41,754 bases of DNA from Bacteroidaceae bacterium (GCA_017507105.1 JAFWBM010000048.1:1-41754), one strand, 5' to 3'; shown: positions 26,515 through 36,813, numbered from the stretch's first letter. A program made the numbers and translations. Notes: a model not told the origin generated them from the sequence alone.

Positions 26515-26672
26515 ATCATTTTGTCGCATTTTCAGATAAAAAAGCCATTTATTCACAAAAACTGCCAAATTGACGCAGAAATAAATTTTAAAAGAGTAAC
26601 TTTACACGATTTTTTTCATAATAAACCGATTGGCAAGCTATTTGTTATGATATTATAAACATTGAAGAAATT

Positions 26673-27239
26673 ATGAGCAACAAAGAAAATAATATTGAGG
26701 AGAATGAGATTCTGCACAACGATGCAGAGAATTGTAACGAGACAACACAGCAGGAAGAAGAGGCTTTAACTCCTGAAGAGCAGGCGCTGAAAGAGTTGAA
26801 CGATGCAAATGAAAAGATTGCAGAACTCAATGATAAATATCTGCGTCAGGCTGCCGAGTTTGACAATTATCGCAAGCGCACAATGAAGGAGAAAGCCGAG
26901 CTTATAAAGAACGGAGGCGAGCGCGTAATGGAATCGATACTTCCTATTCTAGACGACTTTGAGCGCGCATTGCAAAACATGAGCAAAGACGAGAATACCA
27001 AAGATATCCTTGTGGGCATCGAACTGATATACAACAAATTCACAGGCATACTAAAACAGAACGGGCTTCAGAAAATAGAGACTGAAGGTAAAGATTTCGA
27101 CACCGATTACCATGAGGCAATAGCTATGGTACCAGCGCCAAGCGAAGAGTTAAAAGGCAAGGTACTAGACTGCGTGCAGGCTGGATACATGCTGAACGAC
27201 AAAGTAATACGCCACGCAAAGGTTGCTGTGGGAGAATAA
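26673..27239 (+). CDS. grpE: Nucleotide exchange factor GrpE
   Basis: A 188-residue co-chaperone that releases ADP from DnaK. An acidic, low-complexity N-terminus (about residues 1-50) leads into the long coiled-coil helix (LKELNDANEKIAELNDKYL, FDNYRKRTMKEK) and the C-terminal beta domain (HEAIAMVPAPSEELKGKV, VLDCVQAGYMLNDKVIRHAKV), the standard GrpE signature. dnaJ begins 12 nt downstream, so both are co-transcribed. dnaK is not in the window. A TAACTTTA near 26597-26604 could be the -7 box; no CIRCE element is seen. Confidence 0.97.
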   Translation: MSNKENNIEENEILHNDAENCNETTQQEEEALTPEEQALKELNDANEKIAELNDKYLRQAAEFDNYRKRTMKEKAELIKNGGERVMESILPILDDFERALQNMSKDENTKDILVGIELIYNKFTGILKQNGLQKIETEGKDFDTDYHEAIAMVPAPSEELKGKVLDCVQAGYMLNDKVIRHAKVAVGE

Positions 27240-27251
27240 AAGAGATAAGAC

Positions 27252-28403
27252 ATGGCAAAACGAGATTACTACGAAGTGCTGGGAGTGGACAAAAACTCAT
27301 CGGCTAACGACATAAAGAAAGCATATCGCCGATTGGCAATGCAGTATCATCCCGACAAAAATCCCGGTGACAAAAAGGCCGAAGAGAAATTCAAAGAAGC
27401 AGCCGAGGCATACAGCGTACTCAGCGACCCCGACAAGAAAGCACGATATGACCAGTTTGGGCACGAAGGTGTAAACGGTCCCGAAGGATTCGGCGGATTC
27501 GGTGGACAAGGCATGGACATGAATGACATATTCTCGATGTTCGGCGACATATTTGGCGGCGGATTCAGTGGATTCAGCGGATTCGGCGGTGGAGGAGGAC
27601 GTGCCCAACGTCCACGTTATCGCGGCACCGACCTGCGCGTAAGAGTAAAGCTGAATCTCGAAGAGATTTCAGAAGGAACCACAAAGAAATTCAAACTAAA
27701 GAAATATATAACCTGTCCCCATTGTAATGGTAGCGGAGCCGAAGGCAATGCAACAGAGACCTGTCCCGATTGTAATGGAACAGGACGTACAATGCGTACA
27801 ATAAGAACCCCACTAGGAATTATGAGCAGCGAAGAAGTTTGTTCAAAATGTGGCGGAGAAGGAAAAATAATAAAGAACAAATGTAAGCATTGTAGCGGCG
27901 ACGGAATAATCATGGGTGAAGAGGTCGTGGAAGTCAAAATACCGGCAGGAGTAGCAGAAGGCATGCAGCTATCTATGCGTGGCAAAGGAAATGCAGGAAA
28001 GCGCAACGGGGTATCGGGCGACCTACTGATACAGATTGACGAAGAGAAGCATCCCCTTCTGATAAGAGACGAGAAAGACCTTATATACAACCTGCTGCTT
28101 GATATTCCAACTGCCACATTAGGAGGTGTTGTAGAGATTCCCACCATAAAGGAGAATGTAAAACTAACAATAGAACCGGGTACACAGCCGGGCAAAGCCC
28201 TTCGCCTGCGTGGTAAAGGACTTCCGATGCTCAACGAGTATGGCAAAGGTGATATTATAGTGAACGTAAGTATCTACATCCCCGAAACCTTGTCAAAGGA
28301 CGAGAAGAAGATAATAGAGAGTTTTAAGGATTCGGAGAATTTCAAACCCACAGACAGCATAAAAGAGCAGATTTTCCGTCGTTTCCGTAATCTTTTCGAC
28401 TAA
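27252..28403 (+). CDS. dnaJ: Chaperone DnaJ (Hsp40, class I)
   Basis: A 383-residue co-chaperone stimulating DnaK ATPase activity. It has a J domain (1-70) with H33-P34-D35, a Gly/Phe-rich linker (about 76-118), a zinc-finger domain with four CxxCxGxG repeats (starting at C155, C171, C197 and C211, all complete) and the C-terminal substrate-binding domains. Length and layout are canonical. It follows grpE by 12 nt and precedes folC by 2 nt. Confidence 0.97.
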   Translation: MAKRDYYEVLGVDKNSSANDIKKAYRRLAMQYHPDKNPGDKKAEEKFKEAAEAYSVLSDPDKKARYDQFGHEGVNGPEGFGGFGGQGMDMNDIFSMFGDIFGGGFSGFSGFGGGGGRAQRPRYRGTDLRVRVKLNLEEISEGTTKKFKLKKYITCPHCNGSGAEGNATETCPDCNGTGRTMRTIRTPLGIMSSEEVCSKCGGEGKIIKNKCKHCSGDGIIMGEEVVEVKIPAGVAEGMQLSMRGKGNAGKRNGVSGDLLIQIDEEKHPLLIRDEKDLIYNLLLDIPTATLGGVVEIPTIKENVKLTIEPGTQPGKALRLRGKGLPMLNEYGKGDIIVNVSIYIPETLSKDEKKIIESFKDSENFKPTDSIKEQIFRRFRNLFD

Positions 28404-28405
28404 AA

Positions 28406-29689
28406 ATGACATACGAACAGACAATCGAATACCTATTCAACTGCGCACCCGCTTATCAGCAGGTGGGCAGTTCTGCATATAAAGAGGGGCTCGACAACAC
28501 ACTAAAACTTGACAAACATTTCGGGCACCCCCATCGTAATTATCGCACCATACATATAGCAGGTACCAACGGTAAAGGTTCCACATCTCATACTCTGGCT
28601 GCGATATTGCAGTCGGCAGGATATAAGGTTGGGCTATACACATCGCCGCACCTTATTGATTTTCGCGAGCGCATACGTGTGAACGGCGTTCCGGTCGACA
28701 AGGAATTTGTCATTGAGTTCGTAGAGAAAGAGAAAGAGTTTTTCGAACCCTTGCATCCCTCATTCTTCGAGTTGACAACCGCTATGGCATTCCAATATTT
28801 TGCCATGCAGAAAGTAGATGCAGCTATCGTTGAGGTAGGTTTGGGAGGTCGCCTCGATTGCACCAATATAATATCCCCTGATGCTTGTATAATAACAAAC
28901 ATAAGCCTCGACCACACCCAATTCCTAGGGAGCAAGTTACAAGATATTGCAAGAGAGAAAGCCGGAATAATGAAGGTTTCCACACCTGCCATAATAGGAG
29001 AAACTACTGCTGAGACCAAAGAGGTGTTTGTCAGACAGGCAGAAGCTGTTGGTGCGTATCTTATCTTTGCCGAAGACGAGAAACCACTGATTTCGGCAGA
29101 TCCCTACGGCGACGGTATCAAATACGAGACCAAGCAATACGGAACAATCATAGGAGAACTTGGTGGCGAATATCAGATAAAGAACACAAACACCATATTG
29201 ACAACTTTGCAAATATTGCAAAAACTTGGTTTCAACATAAATCAGGAATCAATCGGCCGAGGTTTTGCAAACGTCACACAACTGACCGGATTAATGGGAC
29301 GCTGGCAAAAAATCGGAGACTCACCAAAAACCGTATGCGATGCAGGACATAACATTGGAGGCATTTCCTACATTGTAAATCAACTGAAAAGACAACAGTA
29401 TAAGCAGCTACGCATCATATTCGGAATGGTCAACGACAAAGATGTAAGCGGTGTACTCTCCTTAATGCCCAAAGATGCCATATATTATTTCACACAAGCC
29501 GGCATAAAAAGAGCCCTACCGAGCAAGGAACTTGCATCATTAGCAACAACATTTGGATTACAAGGAAGAGATTACGCAACTGTATCAGCTGCCCTTGAGG
29601 CTGCACGCAACGACGCCGACACCGAAGATTTCATTTTCATTGGTGGCAGTTGTTTTATTGTTGCCGACCTACTCTACTCTATAAGTTAA
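28406..29689 (+). CDS. folC: Folylpolyglutamate synthase / dihydrofolate synthase
   Basis: A 427-residue Mur-ligase-family enzyme that adds glutamate to folates and, in bifunctional forms, makes dihydrofolate from dihydropteroate. The P-loop GTNGKGST (53-60) and LYTSPHL, VEVGLGGRLDCTN, ISLDHTQFLG, AREKAGIMK and CDAGHNIGG are all present at expected spacing. The start is 2 nt after the dnaJ stop, indicating transcription with the chaperone genes although functionally unrelated. No clear terminator hairpin follows the stop. Confidence 0.95.
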   Translation: MTYEQTIEYLFNCAPAYQQVGSSAYKEGLDNTLKLDKHFGHPHRNYRTIHIAGTNGKGSTSHTLAAILQSAGYKVGLYTSPHLIDFRERIRVNGVPVDKEFVIEFVEKEKEFFEPLHPSFFELTTAMAFQYFAMQKVDAAIVEVGLGGRLDCTNIISPDACIITNISLDHTQFLGSKLQDIAREKAGIMKVSTPAIIGETTAETKEVFVRQAEAVGAYLIFAEDEKPLISADPYGDGIKYETKQYGTIIGELGGEYQIKNTNTILTTLQILQKLGFNINQESIGRGFANVTQLTGLMGRWQKIGDSPKTVCDAGHNIGGISYIVNQLKRQQYKQLRIIFGMVNDKDVSGVLSLMPKDAIYYFTQAGIKRALPSKELASLATTFGLQGRDYATVSAALEAARNDADTEDFIFIGGSCFIVADLLYSIS

Positions 29690-30338
29690 CCAACCTTATT
29701 TTTGGGTAAGAACTAATAGGGTTTTTATTATTTTGCACAAATGTAATAACTCTTCAAACACACTTTTCCTTAAAGAAACAAGTCTGTTTCATTTGAATAC
29801 CTATTGACGTAACGAAGGAGGATTGAGTATTGCCTGTTATACATGGACAGCGCGTACAAAATATGCATGTATTTCACGCAAACAATTACAAGAAGATATT
29901 TCTATTATAAAAACGGAATTAGAAAAAATGATATTTACTAATTAATCCGGAGATTTCAAGAGAAGAGAGAAACACAATGGGCTCTATGTAAGAATTTATC
30001 TTATCAATAAATATCAGAAGAGCAATCTAATAATAAGAAAACTATAAAAAATTAAGAAAAAACAATACTATTTTCCATCAAAAGAGACAAAAGGATAAAG
30101 AGCGTCCAAAGTATGTCGAAAAATATTTTTAATTTGTTTTGAAATAAGCCATATTTTTATTTTATTTGCAAACTACTTTGCGAAGATATGTCAATTTGCA
30201 AGCACGCATATAACACATCTTCGCACAATATCTCTCGGATTCTGTTGTTATTATACAACATACAGGCAAAAAGCATGTATACACATAGTGTAATGCGAGA
30301 AAAAGAGTATAAACAACCTAAGTGAATAAAATAGAGAT
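29690..30338. other. 649-bp region without a recognisable gene
   Basis: AT-rich sequence with no significant reading frame on either strand. A short open stretch near 29817-29942 on the plus strand would read as a 40-residue segment (including RKQLQEDISIIKTELEKMI) without start or family match, and a second near 29967-30030 reads NGLYVRIYLINKYQKS; both could be decayed gene fragments or chance. The right end should contain the promoter of the galactose operon; a near-match to the -7 box (TTTATTTG, one mismatch) lies at 30162-30169. Confidence 0.4.
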
Positions 30339-31424
30339 ATGAGCTCTGCAGAAAACAACCTTTCACAATTGAAGGCCGCCGACTTCAAAAAAAATATCGA
30401 CGGAAAAGAAACCGCTCTTTTCATTCTTAAGAACAAGAAAGGTAGCGAAGTAGCCATAACAAATTACGGAGGTGCAATATGTAGCATCATGGTTCCCGAC
30501 TAGAATGGGAATTTTGCCAACGTAATTCAAGGGCACGATAGCATTGACAATCTGCTGAAGAGCCCCGAGCCATTCCTAAGTACACTTGTAGGTCGTTACG
30601 GCAACCGCATCTGCAAAGGTAAATTCACACTCGAAGGTAAGGAGTATAACTTAGCAATCAACAATGGTCCCAACCATCTACACGGAGGTCCTACAGGTTT
30701 CCATGCCCGTGTTTGGGATGCCGAGATGCCAGACAGCCAGACACTTAAGCTACATAACATTTCGGCCGACATGGAAGAGGGATTCCCCGGTAATCTAGAT
30801 GTAACAGTAACATATACATTCAACGACGAGGACGAATTGAAAATAGATTATAAAGCTACAACAGACAAGACAACAATTGTCAACCTAACAAGTCACGGTT
30901 TCTTCTCACTCTCGGGTATATCTAACCCCACAGCAACCGTCGACAATCTTATATGTCACATAAATGCCGACTTCTTTGTTCCAATCGATGATACATCAGT
31001 TCCTTACGGATGTATTGCCCCTGTCAAGGGTACAGCATTCGACTTCACTACCCCCACAGAGGTAGGAGCGCGCATTGACGCTGACGAAGAGCAGATTAAA
31101 CACGGTGCAGGCTATGACCATTGCTATGTCCTCAACAAAAAAGAGGTGGGCGAACTAAGCTATGCCGCGAAAGTAACCGAGCCCATCAGCGGACGCACAA
31201 TGGAGGTATACACCACAGAACCCGGTGTTCAGGTGTACACATCAAACTGGCACAGCGGATTTGCAGGTGCACACGGTGCAACATTCCCCAAACGCAGTGC
31301 AATCTGTTTCGAAGCACAACATTTCCCCGATTCACCCAACCGCGCACACTTCCCAAGCGTTATATTAAAACCGGGTGAGCAATACTCACAGATAACAATA
31401 TATAAATTTGGAGTAGAGAAATAA
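30339..31424 (+). pseudogene. galM: Aldose 1-epimerase (galM) interrupted by an in-frame TAG
   Basis: The reading frame from the ATG at 30339 gives a full-length aldose 1-epimerase of 361 codons except for a TAG at 30501-30503 (codon 55), just after SIMVPD and before NGNFANVIQGHD. Homologues carry Lys or Arg at this place. Downstream the protein is intact and convincing: LVGRYGNRICKGKF, NNGPNHLHGGPTGFH with a substrate-binding His, TSHGFFSL with the catalytic-His position, GYDHCYVL and CFEAQHFPDSPN with the catalytic Glu. GalM interconverts alpha and beta anomers of galactose for galactokinase. The next ATG in frame after the TAG (30726) would give a 232-residue protein lacking the N-terminal third. 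Either this is a recent nonsense mutation, a sequencing error or a readthrough case; TAG ends the sulfatase gene here normally, so code reassignment is unlikely. Confidence 0.88.
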
Positions 31425-31467
31425 GAGTAACTACAATAAAAATAAAATAAACTAAAAATTTAACATC

Positions 31468-32742
31468 ATGAGTCAGCAAAAAAAACAATGGGGAGCTATC
31501 GTAGTAATGATTGCGCTCTTCGCCATGATTGCCTTTGTGACCAACCTTTGCTCACCTATGGCAAACATCATCAAAGCACAAGGAGACATTCCCGAAGTCC
31601 TTGCACAAATTGGTAACTACGGTAACTTCGTTGCATATCTTCTTATGGGTATTCCCGCAGGTATGCTTATCTCTAAGTACGGTTACAAGAAGACAGCCCT
31701 TATCGGTCTTGCAGTAGGTATCACAGGTATCCTTATCCAATGGTTCAGTGGTATGCTCGATGCAAAGTCTAACTTAGGTCTTGTATTTGGAGTATACTTG
31801 CTTGGTGCATTTATTGCAGGTTTCTGTATGTGTATCCTCAATTGTGTCGTTAACCCCATGCTCAACATTCTTGGTGGTGGCGGTAACAGCGGTAACCAGC
31901 TTATCCAGCTTGGTGGTGTATTCAACTCATCAGCAGCAGTAGCAGTATATATCATCATGGGTGCCCTTATCGGTGAAATAACAAAGGATACTGCAATTTC
32001 CGACGCAACACCCGCACTTATGATTGCCCTCGGTATTTTCGTTGTGGCATTCATTGTATTGCTTTTCACAAAGATCGATGAGCCCGAGCAGGCACCCGTT
32101 GATGTAAACCTCATCAAGGGCGCAATGAAATACCGTCACTTCGTTCTCGGTATTGTAGCTATCTTCTTGTACATGGGTATCGAGGTAGGTGTTCCCACAT
32201 ATGTAAACATGTATCTTGTAAACACTCCTTCACTTGGCATCTCAGCAGCAACTGCCGGCCTCATTGTAGCTGTTTACTGGTTCATGATGCTCATTGGACG
32301 TTTCATCGGTGCAAGTATCGGTAGCAAGGTATCAAGCCGTGCAATGATTACAGTAGTATCTGTTGCTACATTGATTCTTGTTGCATTCGGTATGTTCTCT
32401 AATCCCGCAACAACTGTAGAGGTTCCAGGTATCGACTGGGGTACACTCACACTCATCTGGGCTAACGTTCCCGTTGGTATCTTTGCATTCCTCCTTGTAG
32501 GTCTTTGCACATCTGTTATGTGGGGAGGTATCTTCAACATGGCAGTTGAGGGCTTGGGTAAATATACAGCTGTTGCATCAGGTATCTTCATGACAATGGT
32601 ATTCGGTTGTGCAGTAATGCTTGCAATTCAGGCACAAGTAGCCGAGATGACCGACTACATGACAAGCTACTGGGTAGTACTCTTCTGTGCAGCATACCTC
32701 TTGTTCTATGCTCTCGTTGGTTCAAAACCCGCAAAGAAATAA
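31468..32742 (+). CDS. MFS hexose transporter (GluP/FucP-like)
   Basis: A 424-residue inner-membrane transporter with about 12 transmembrane segments, of the proton-linked sugar symporter branch that includes glucose/galactose and fucose permeases. Recognisable parts are GNYGNFVAYLLMGIPAGML in the N-terminal bundle, the basic loop SKYGYKKT, and NCVVNPMLNILGGGGNSGNQ, typical of these permeases. It lies 43 nt after galM and 47 nt before galK, so galactose is the likely substrate. Glucose uptake or mixed specificity remains possible. Confidence 0.87.
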   Translation: MSQQKKQWGAIVVMIALFAMIAFVTNLCSPMANIIKAQGDIPEVLAQIGNYGNFVAYLLMGIPAGMLISKYGYKKTALIGLAVGITGILIQWFSGMLDAKSNLGLVFGVYLLGAFIAGFCMCILNCVVNPMLNILGGGGNSGNQLIQLGGVFNSSAAVAVYIIMGALIGEITKDTAISDATPALMIALGIFVVAFIVLLFTKIDEPEQAPVDVNLIKGAMKYRHFVLGIVAIFLYMGIEVGVPTYVNMYLVNTPSLGISAATAGLIVAVYWFMMLIGRFIGASIGSKVSSRAMITVVSVATLILVAFGMFSNPATTVEVPGIDWGTLTLIWANVPVGIFAFLLVGLCTSVMWGGIFNMAVEGLGKYTAVASGIFMTMVFGCAVMLAIQAQVAEMTDYMTSYWVVLFCAAYLLFYALVGSKPAKK

Positions 32743-32789
32743 ATCAAGACTATTAATAGATTATTTTCAACACATAAAACATTACAACT

Positions 32790-33944
32790 ATGGATATAGA
32801 ATTTGTAAGAAGTCGTTTCATCAAACATTTTGATGGTACAACAGGAAGTGTTTATGCTTCTCCCGGACGTATCAACCTCATAGGTGAGCACACCGACTAC
32901 AATAATGGTTTTGTATTCCCTGGCGCTGTCAACAAAGGTATCATTGCCGAGCTTAAGCCTAACGGAACTGACAAAGTATGTGCATACTCTATCGACGAGA
33001 AAGACTATGTAGAGTTTGGTTTGAACGAGGAGGATTGCCCCCGTGCTTCTTGGGCAAAATATATCTTCGGTGTATGCCGTGAGATGATTAAACGTGGTGT
33101 ACCAGTTAAAGGTTTCAATACAGCATTTGCAGGCGATGTACCTCTTGGTGCCGGTATGTCATCATCTGCAGCATTGGAGAGCACATACGCATATGCATTG
33201 AACGATCTTTTCGGTGAGAATAAGATAGACAAGTTCGAACTTGCTAAGGTTGGTCAGGCTACCGAGCACAACTATGTAGGTGTAAAATGCGGTATCATGG
33301 ATCAGTTTGCAAGTGTATTCGGAAAGTCAGGCAGCCTCATCCGCCTCGATTGCCGTTCACTTGAATATCAATATTTCCCCTTCAAACCCCAGGGTTACAA
33401 ACTCGTTCTTCTTAACACATGCGTTAAGCACGAGTTGGCAGGTTCACCCTACAATGAGCGTCGTCTAAGCTGCGAGCATGTAGCAGAGGTTATCAAGTCT
33501 AAACACCCCGAGATAGATTCTTTGCGTGATGCAAACTTCGACATGCTCGAGGAGGTTAAGGCTGAATTGAAGGCAGAGGACTACAACCGCGCTAAATATG
33601 TTATCGGCGAGGTAGAGCGCGTCCTTGATGTATGTAATGCTCTTGAGGCAGGTGACTATGAGACAGTAGGTAAGAAGATGTATGAGACACACTTCGGACT
33701 CAGCAAAGACTATCAGGTAAGCTGCGAAGAACTCGACTATCTTGTAGACATTGCCATCGACTGTGGTGTTACCGGCTCACGTATGATGGGTGGTGGCTTC
33801 GGTGGTTGCACAATCAACCTCGTTAAGGAGGAGTTGTACGACATATTCATTACAGAGGCAGAGAAACGTTATAAGGAGAAATATGGCAAGTTGCCTAAAG
33901 TGTATGACGTTGTAATCGGTGACGGTTCACGCAAGCTTTGCTAA
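32790..33944 (+). CDS. galK: Galactokinase
   Basis: A 384-residue GHMP kinase phosphorylating alpha-D-galactose at C1, the first committed step of the Leloir pathway. The galactokinase signature PGRINLIGEHTDYNNG (residues 25-40), the ATP-binding PLGAGMSSSAALE (118-130), the putative catalytic D171 in KCGIMDQFAS, and GSRMMGGGFGGC near the C-terminus are intact, and the length is normal. It is third in the galM-transporter-galK operon and is followed by a strong hairpin. Confidence 0.97.
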   Translation: MDIEFVRSRFIKHFDGTTGSVYASPGRINLIGEHTDYNNGFVFPGAVNKGIIAELKPNGTDKVCAYSIDEKDYVEFGLNEEDCPRASWAKYIFGVCREMIKRGVPVKGFNTAFAGDVPLGAGMSSSAALESTYAYALNDLFGENKIDKFELAKVGQATEHNYVGVKCGIMDQFASVFGKSGSLIRLDCRSLEYQYFPFKPQGYKLVLLNTCVKHELAGSPYNERRLSCEHVAEVIKSKHPEIDSLRDANFDMLEEVKAELKAEDYNRAKYVIGEVERVLDVCNALEAGDYETVGKKMYETHFGLSKDYQVSCEELDYLVDIAIDCGVTGSRMMGGGFGGCTINLVKEELYDIFITEAEKRYKEKYGKLPKVYDVVIGDGSRKLC

Positions 33945-33958
33945 TAAACAGCAATATC

Positions 33959-34008
33959 AAACGAGAATACGGTGTCAGTTTATAAATGCTGACACCGTAT
34001 TCTCGTTT
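33959..34008. terminator. 20-bp perfect hairpin between galK and tex, bidirectional
   Basis: Positions 33959-33978 pair perfectly with 33989-34008 across a 10-nt loop, 14 nt after the galK stop. The arms start with AAACGAG and end with CTCGTTT. The convergent tex gene ends at 34078, so the same hairpin can end both transcripts. Confidence 0.8.
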
Positions 34009-34077
34009 ATACACACATGATTATCGTTATGTAAGTATACCCTGCCGCTGTATAACGAATACAAGACAGACAGAGAT

Positions 34078-36189
34078 TTATATTCCACGCATCGAAAGGC
34101 TAATTCTTTTTCTCTTTAAATCGACCTCCAACACACGCACCATCACCTGCTGCCCTAACTTAACGACATCCGAGGGTGAAGAGATAAATCTATCGGCAAG
34201 TTGTGATATATGTACAAGACCATCCTGATGTACACCTATATTCACAAAAGCACCGAAAGCAGTTATATTAGATACAAGCCCCGGCAGCACCATGCCCTCG
34301 CGCAAGTCCTCTATCTCATGTACATTAGGGTCAAACGAGAATACCTTTGCCTGTTCACGTGGGTCGAGTCCACGCTTATTAAGTGCTTCCATAATATCTA
34401 CAAGTGTGGGCATACCCACCTTATCGGTAACATAATTCTTCAAATCAATATTACTACGCAATTTTGCATCGGTAATAAATGACTCCAACGAAACACCGAC
34501 ATCCTCAGCCATACGCGCCACTACAGGATATGACTCGGGATGCACCGCAGTATTATCAAGCAGTTCGGTTCCACCCACCACACGCAAGAATCCAGCCGAT
34601 TGTTCAAAAGCCTTACTACCCAATCGAGGAACATTCATAAGTTCTTTTCTGCATTTAAAGTCTCCGTTCTTCGCACGGTAGTTAACAATATTTTCAGCCA
34701 ATGAAGGCCCCAGTCCCGATATATACGTAAGGATCTGCTTCGTTGCTGTATTTAGGTTAACACCTACCATGTTAACACAACTCTCAACTACTGTATTAAG
34801 TTTATCCTTAAGTTTTGACTGGTCTACACTATGCTGATACTGCCCAACTCCTATAGAACGTGGTTCAATCTTCACAAGCTCCGAGAGAGGGTCAATAAGC
34901 CTGCGCCCTATAGAGACGGCACCTCGCACCGTCACATCCTCATTAGGAAACTCCTCACGCGCAACGGCCGAGGCCGAATAGACAGAAGCACCATCTTCAT
35001 TAACAGAAAAGATATCGGGGGCCAACCCTAAGCGTCTTACAAAATCTTCTGTTTCACGCCCCGCTGTTCCATTACCTATAGCAAAGGCCTCTATCCTATA
35101 TTCCTCAATCAACTTCGATAGAGTATCGGCAGCATTCTCCTTTTCGTTCTGTGGAGGATGAGGATATATCACTGAATGAGTGATAAGATTACCTTGCGCA
35201 TCAAGCACTACAACTTTACAACCGGTACGGAAACCAGGGTCAATGGCAAGCACTCTCTTCTGACCCAAAGGAGATGATAGTAATAGCTGACGCAGGTTAT
35301 CGGCAAATACCGTTATAGCCTCATCGTCGGCACGTTGTTTAACAGCTTTAAGTGTTTCATTCTCAATTGATGGAGAGAGCAAACGCTTAAAACTGTCAGC
35401 TATAGCAACCTGCATATACTTCGCTGTAGGCGAGTTACGTTTAATAAAACTACGGTTCAGGCTTTCCACTGCCCTCTCATTATCAACACCAATAGATACG
35501 CGCAGGAAACCCTCTTCCTCACCACGCATCATAGCTAATAGTCTGTGAGAAGAGACACGTGATATAGGCTCGCTCCACTCATAATAGTCGGCATACTTTA
35601 TACCATCTGCCTCTTTACCTTTTATAACCTTAGATGATATTACACCATATTTTGCAAAACGGAAACGCACACTATTACGTGCCTCCTCGCTCTCAGATAC
35701 AGCCTCAGCAATAATATCACATGCCCCGGCAATTGCATCCTCAACAGTGGCTACTTCCTTATTGATAAATGAACACGCCCTACTTTCCACATCACATGAC
35801 TGCTGCGCCATTATAATAGCGGCAAGCGGTTCTAAGCCACGTTCTTTGGCAATTGTAGCCTTAGTACGTCGCTTGGGACGATAAGGAAGATATATATCCT
35901 CGAGTTCAACACTATCAAAACAGTCATCTATACGTTTCTTAAGTTCAGGAGTTAGCTTGCCCTGCTCTTCTATCGTTGCAACAATAGTATCTTTACGTTG
36001 TACAAGTGCTGTCAATTTCTCATAAAGTTCTTTTATCTCACCAATGGCAACCTCATCAAGTGCACCCGTAGCCTCTTTACGGTAGCGTGCAATAAAAGGG
36101 ACAGTGGCTCCATCCTTCAATAGTGCAACAGTATTGTTTACCTTATCTCGGGCTATTCCCAAACGTTGTGAAATTATATTTATCAACAT
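34078..36189 (-). CDS. tex: Tex family RNA-binding transcription accessory protein
   Basis: A 703-residue nucleic-acid-binding protein related to the Spt6 core. The N-terminal helical region (KDGATVPFIARYRKEATG, near 25-42) is a family hallmark. A YqgF/RNase-H-like domain begins at LAIDPGFRTGCK (314-325), a helix-hairpin-helix region (NTATKQILTYISGLG, ENIVNYRAKNGDF, NVPRLGSKAFEQSAGFL) follows, and the last about 70 residues are an S1 RNA-binding domain (GMVLPGLVSNITAFGAFV through RISLSM). It is monocistronic and convergent with galK. The family call is secure; its precise role in transcription is general knowledge. Confidence 0.96.
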   Translation of the reverse strand: MLINIISQRLGIARDKVNNTVALLKDGATVPFIARYRKEATGALDEVAIGEIKELYEKLTALVQRKDTIVATIEEQGKLTPELKKRIDDCFDSVELEDIYLPYRPKRRTKATIAKERGLEPLAAIIMAQQSCDVESRACSFINKEVATVEDAIAGACDIIAEAVSESEEARNSVRFRFAKYGVISSKVIKGKEADGIKYADYYEWSEPISRVSSHRLLAMMRGEEEGFLRVSIGVDNERAVESLNRSFIKRNSPTAKYMQVAIADSFKRLLSPSIENETLKAVKQRADDEAITVFADNLRQLLLSSPLGQKRVLAIDPGFRTGCKVVVLDAQGNLITHSVIYPHPPQNEKENAADTLSKLIEEYRIEAFAIGNGTAGRETEDFVRRLGLAPDIFSVNEDGASVYSASAVAREEFPNEDVTVRGAVSIGRRLIDPLSELVKIEPRSIGVGQYQHSVDQSKLKDKLNTVVESCVNMVGVNLNTATKQILTYISGLGPSLAENIVNYRAKNGDFKCRKELMNVPRLGSKAFEQSAGFLRVVGGTELLDNTAVHPESYPVVARMAEDVGVSLESFITDAKLRSNIDLKNYVTDKVGMPTLVDIMEALNKRGLDPREQAKVFSFDPNVHEIEDLREGMVLPGLVSNITAFGAFVNIGVHQDGLVHISQLADRFISSPSDVVKLGQQVMVRVLEVDLKRKRISLSMRGI

Positions 36190-36330
36190 AGGTTATAATA
36201 TCATAAAAAACAATTTTGCGAAAATACAATAAAACAACCATATCATTTAGATTTCGTGAAAAATATTCACGCAAACTGTTAAATAACTGCTAGATAATAC
36301 AACAAACATATATTTATTATATCGATAACA

Positions 36331-36684
36331 ATGTACGCAATATTGCAAAGTATATATCCTTCAGCAATACATATGAGGGCCAACAATGTCGCTATAGGCT
36401 CATACATACTATCCTATCCTGCTGCTATTCTTGGAATCATATCAATAAATAATATATTCAATAACATTAAATATCGTTTTCCAATACTATCATTGATAGG
36501 GCGTAACAGTATGGGAATTTATCTTTTCCACTGGATTATACTTACAATCGTAGAAACACTTTTCACTTTATTCTCAATTGACAGCCATCAGCTATATACT
36601 GCTGCATTAATAATATCGAACATAATACTAATCCCGATTATAATAACACTTATCAGAAGAAGCCACTATAGCGACATAATATAG
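36331..36684 (+). pseudogene. C-terminal remnant of an acyltransferase-3 family membrane protein
   Basis: The 117-residue frame is strongly hydrophobic with about three membrane segments and carries LIGRNSMGIYLFHWIIL, typical of the C-terminal part of acyltransferase-3 (OatA/NodX-like) proteins, which normally have 330-400 residues and ten membrane helices. The catalytic His near the N-terminus of such proteins would lie outside this fragment. The frame is open only from a TAA at 36295, and no matching upstream portion is found before tex, so the gene is most likely 5'-truncated. A small independent membrane protein is a less likely alternative. Confidence 0.6.
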
Positions 36685-36755
36685 ATTAATATATATTTGA
36701 AGAGTACGGCATATAAAAACTTCACTTAATATTTTCCCTTTCCAACAAAATGTAC

Positions 36756-36763
36756 TACTTTTG
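36756..36763 (+). promoter_or_regulatory. Candidate -7 box (TACTTTTG) for the tkt-rpiB operon
   Basis: TACTTTTG matches TAnnTTTG perfectly, 50 nt upstream of the transketolase ATG, with a TTTT at 36732-36735 about 20 nt upstream as a -33-like box. The position and spacing make this one of the better promoter candidates in the window. Confidence 0.5.
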
Positions 36764-36813
36764 CATAATATTAAAGTAAAAACAGTTTCAACCAAGCTCA
36801 TAATATAGATAGT

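Noticed and set aside
27617-28246. 209-residue antisense frame within dnaJ
   Set aside because: It mirrors the codon pattern of a well-conserved DnaJ and has a Pro/Ser-rich meaningless composition.
30501-30503. TAG in galM as evidence of stop-codon reassignment
   Set aside because: TAG ends the sulfatase gene at 24936-24934 directly before the helicase ATG, and no other gene in the window has an internal TAG, so the standard code applies.
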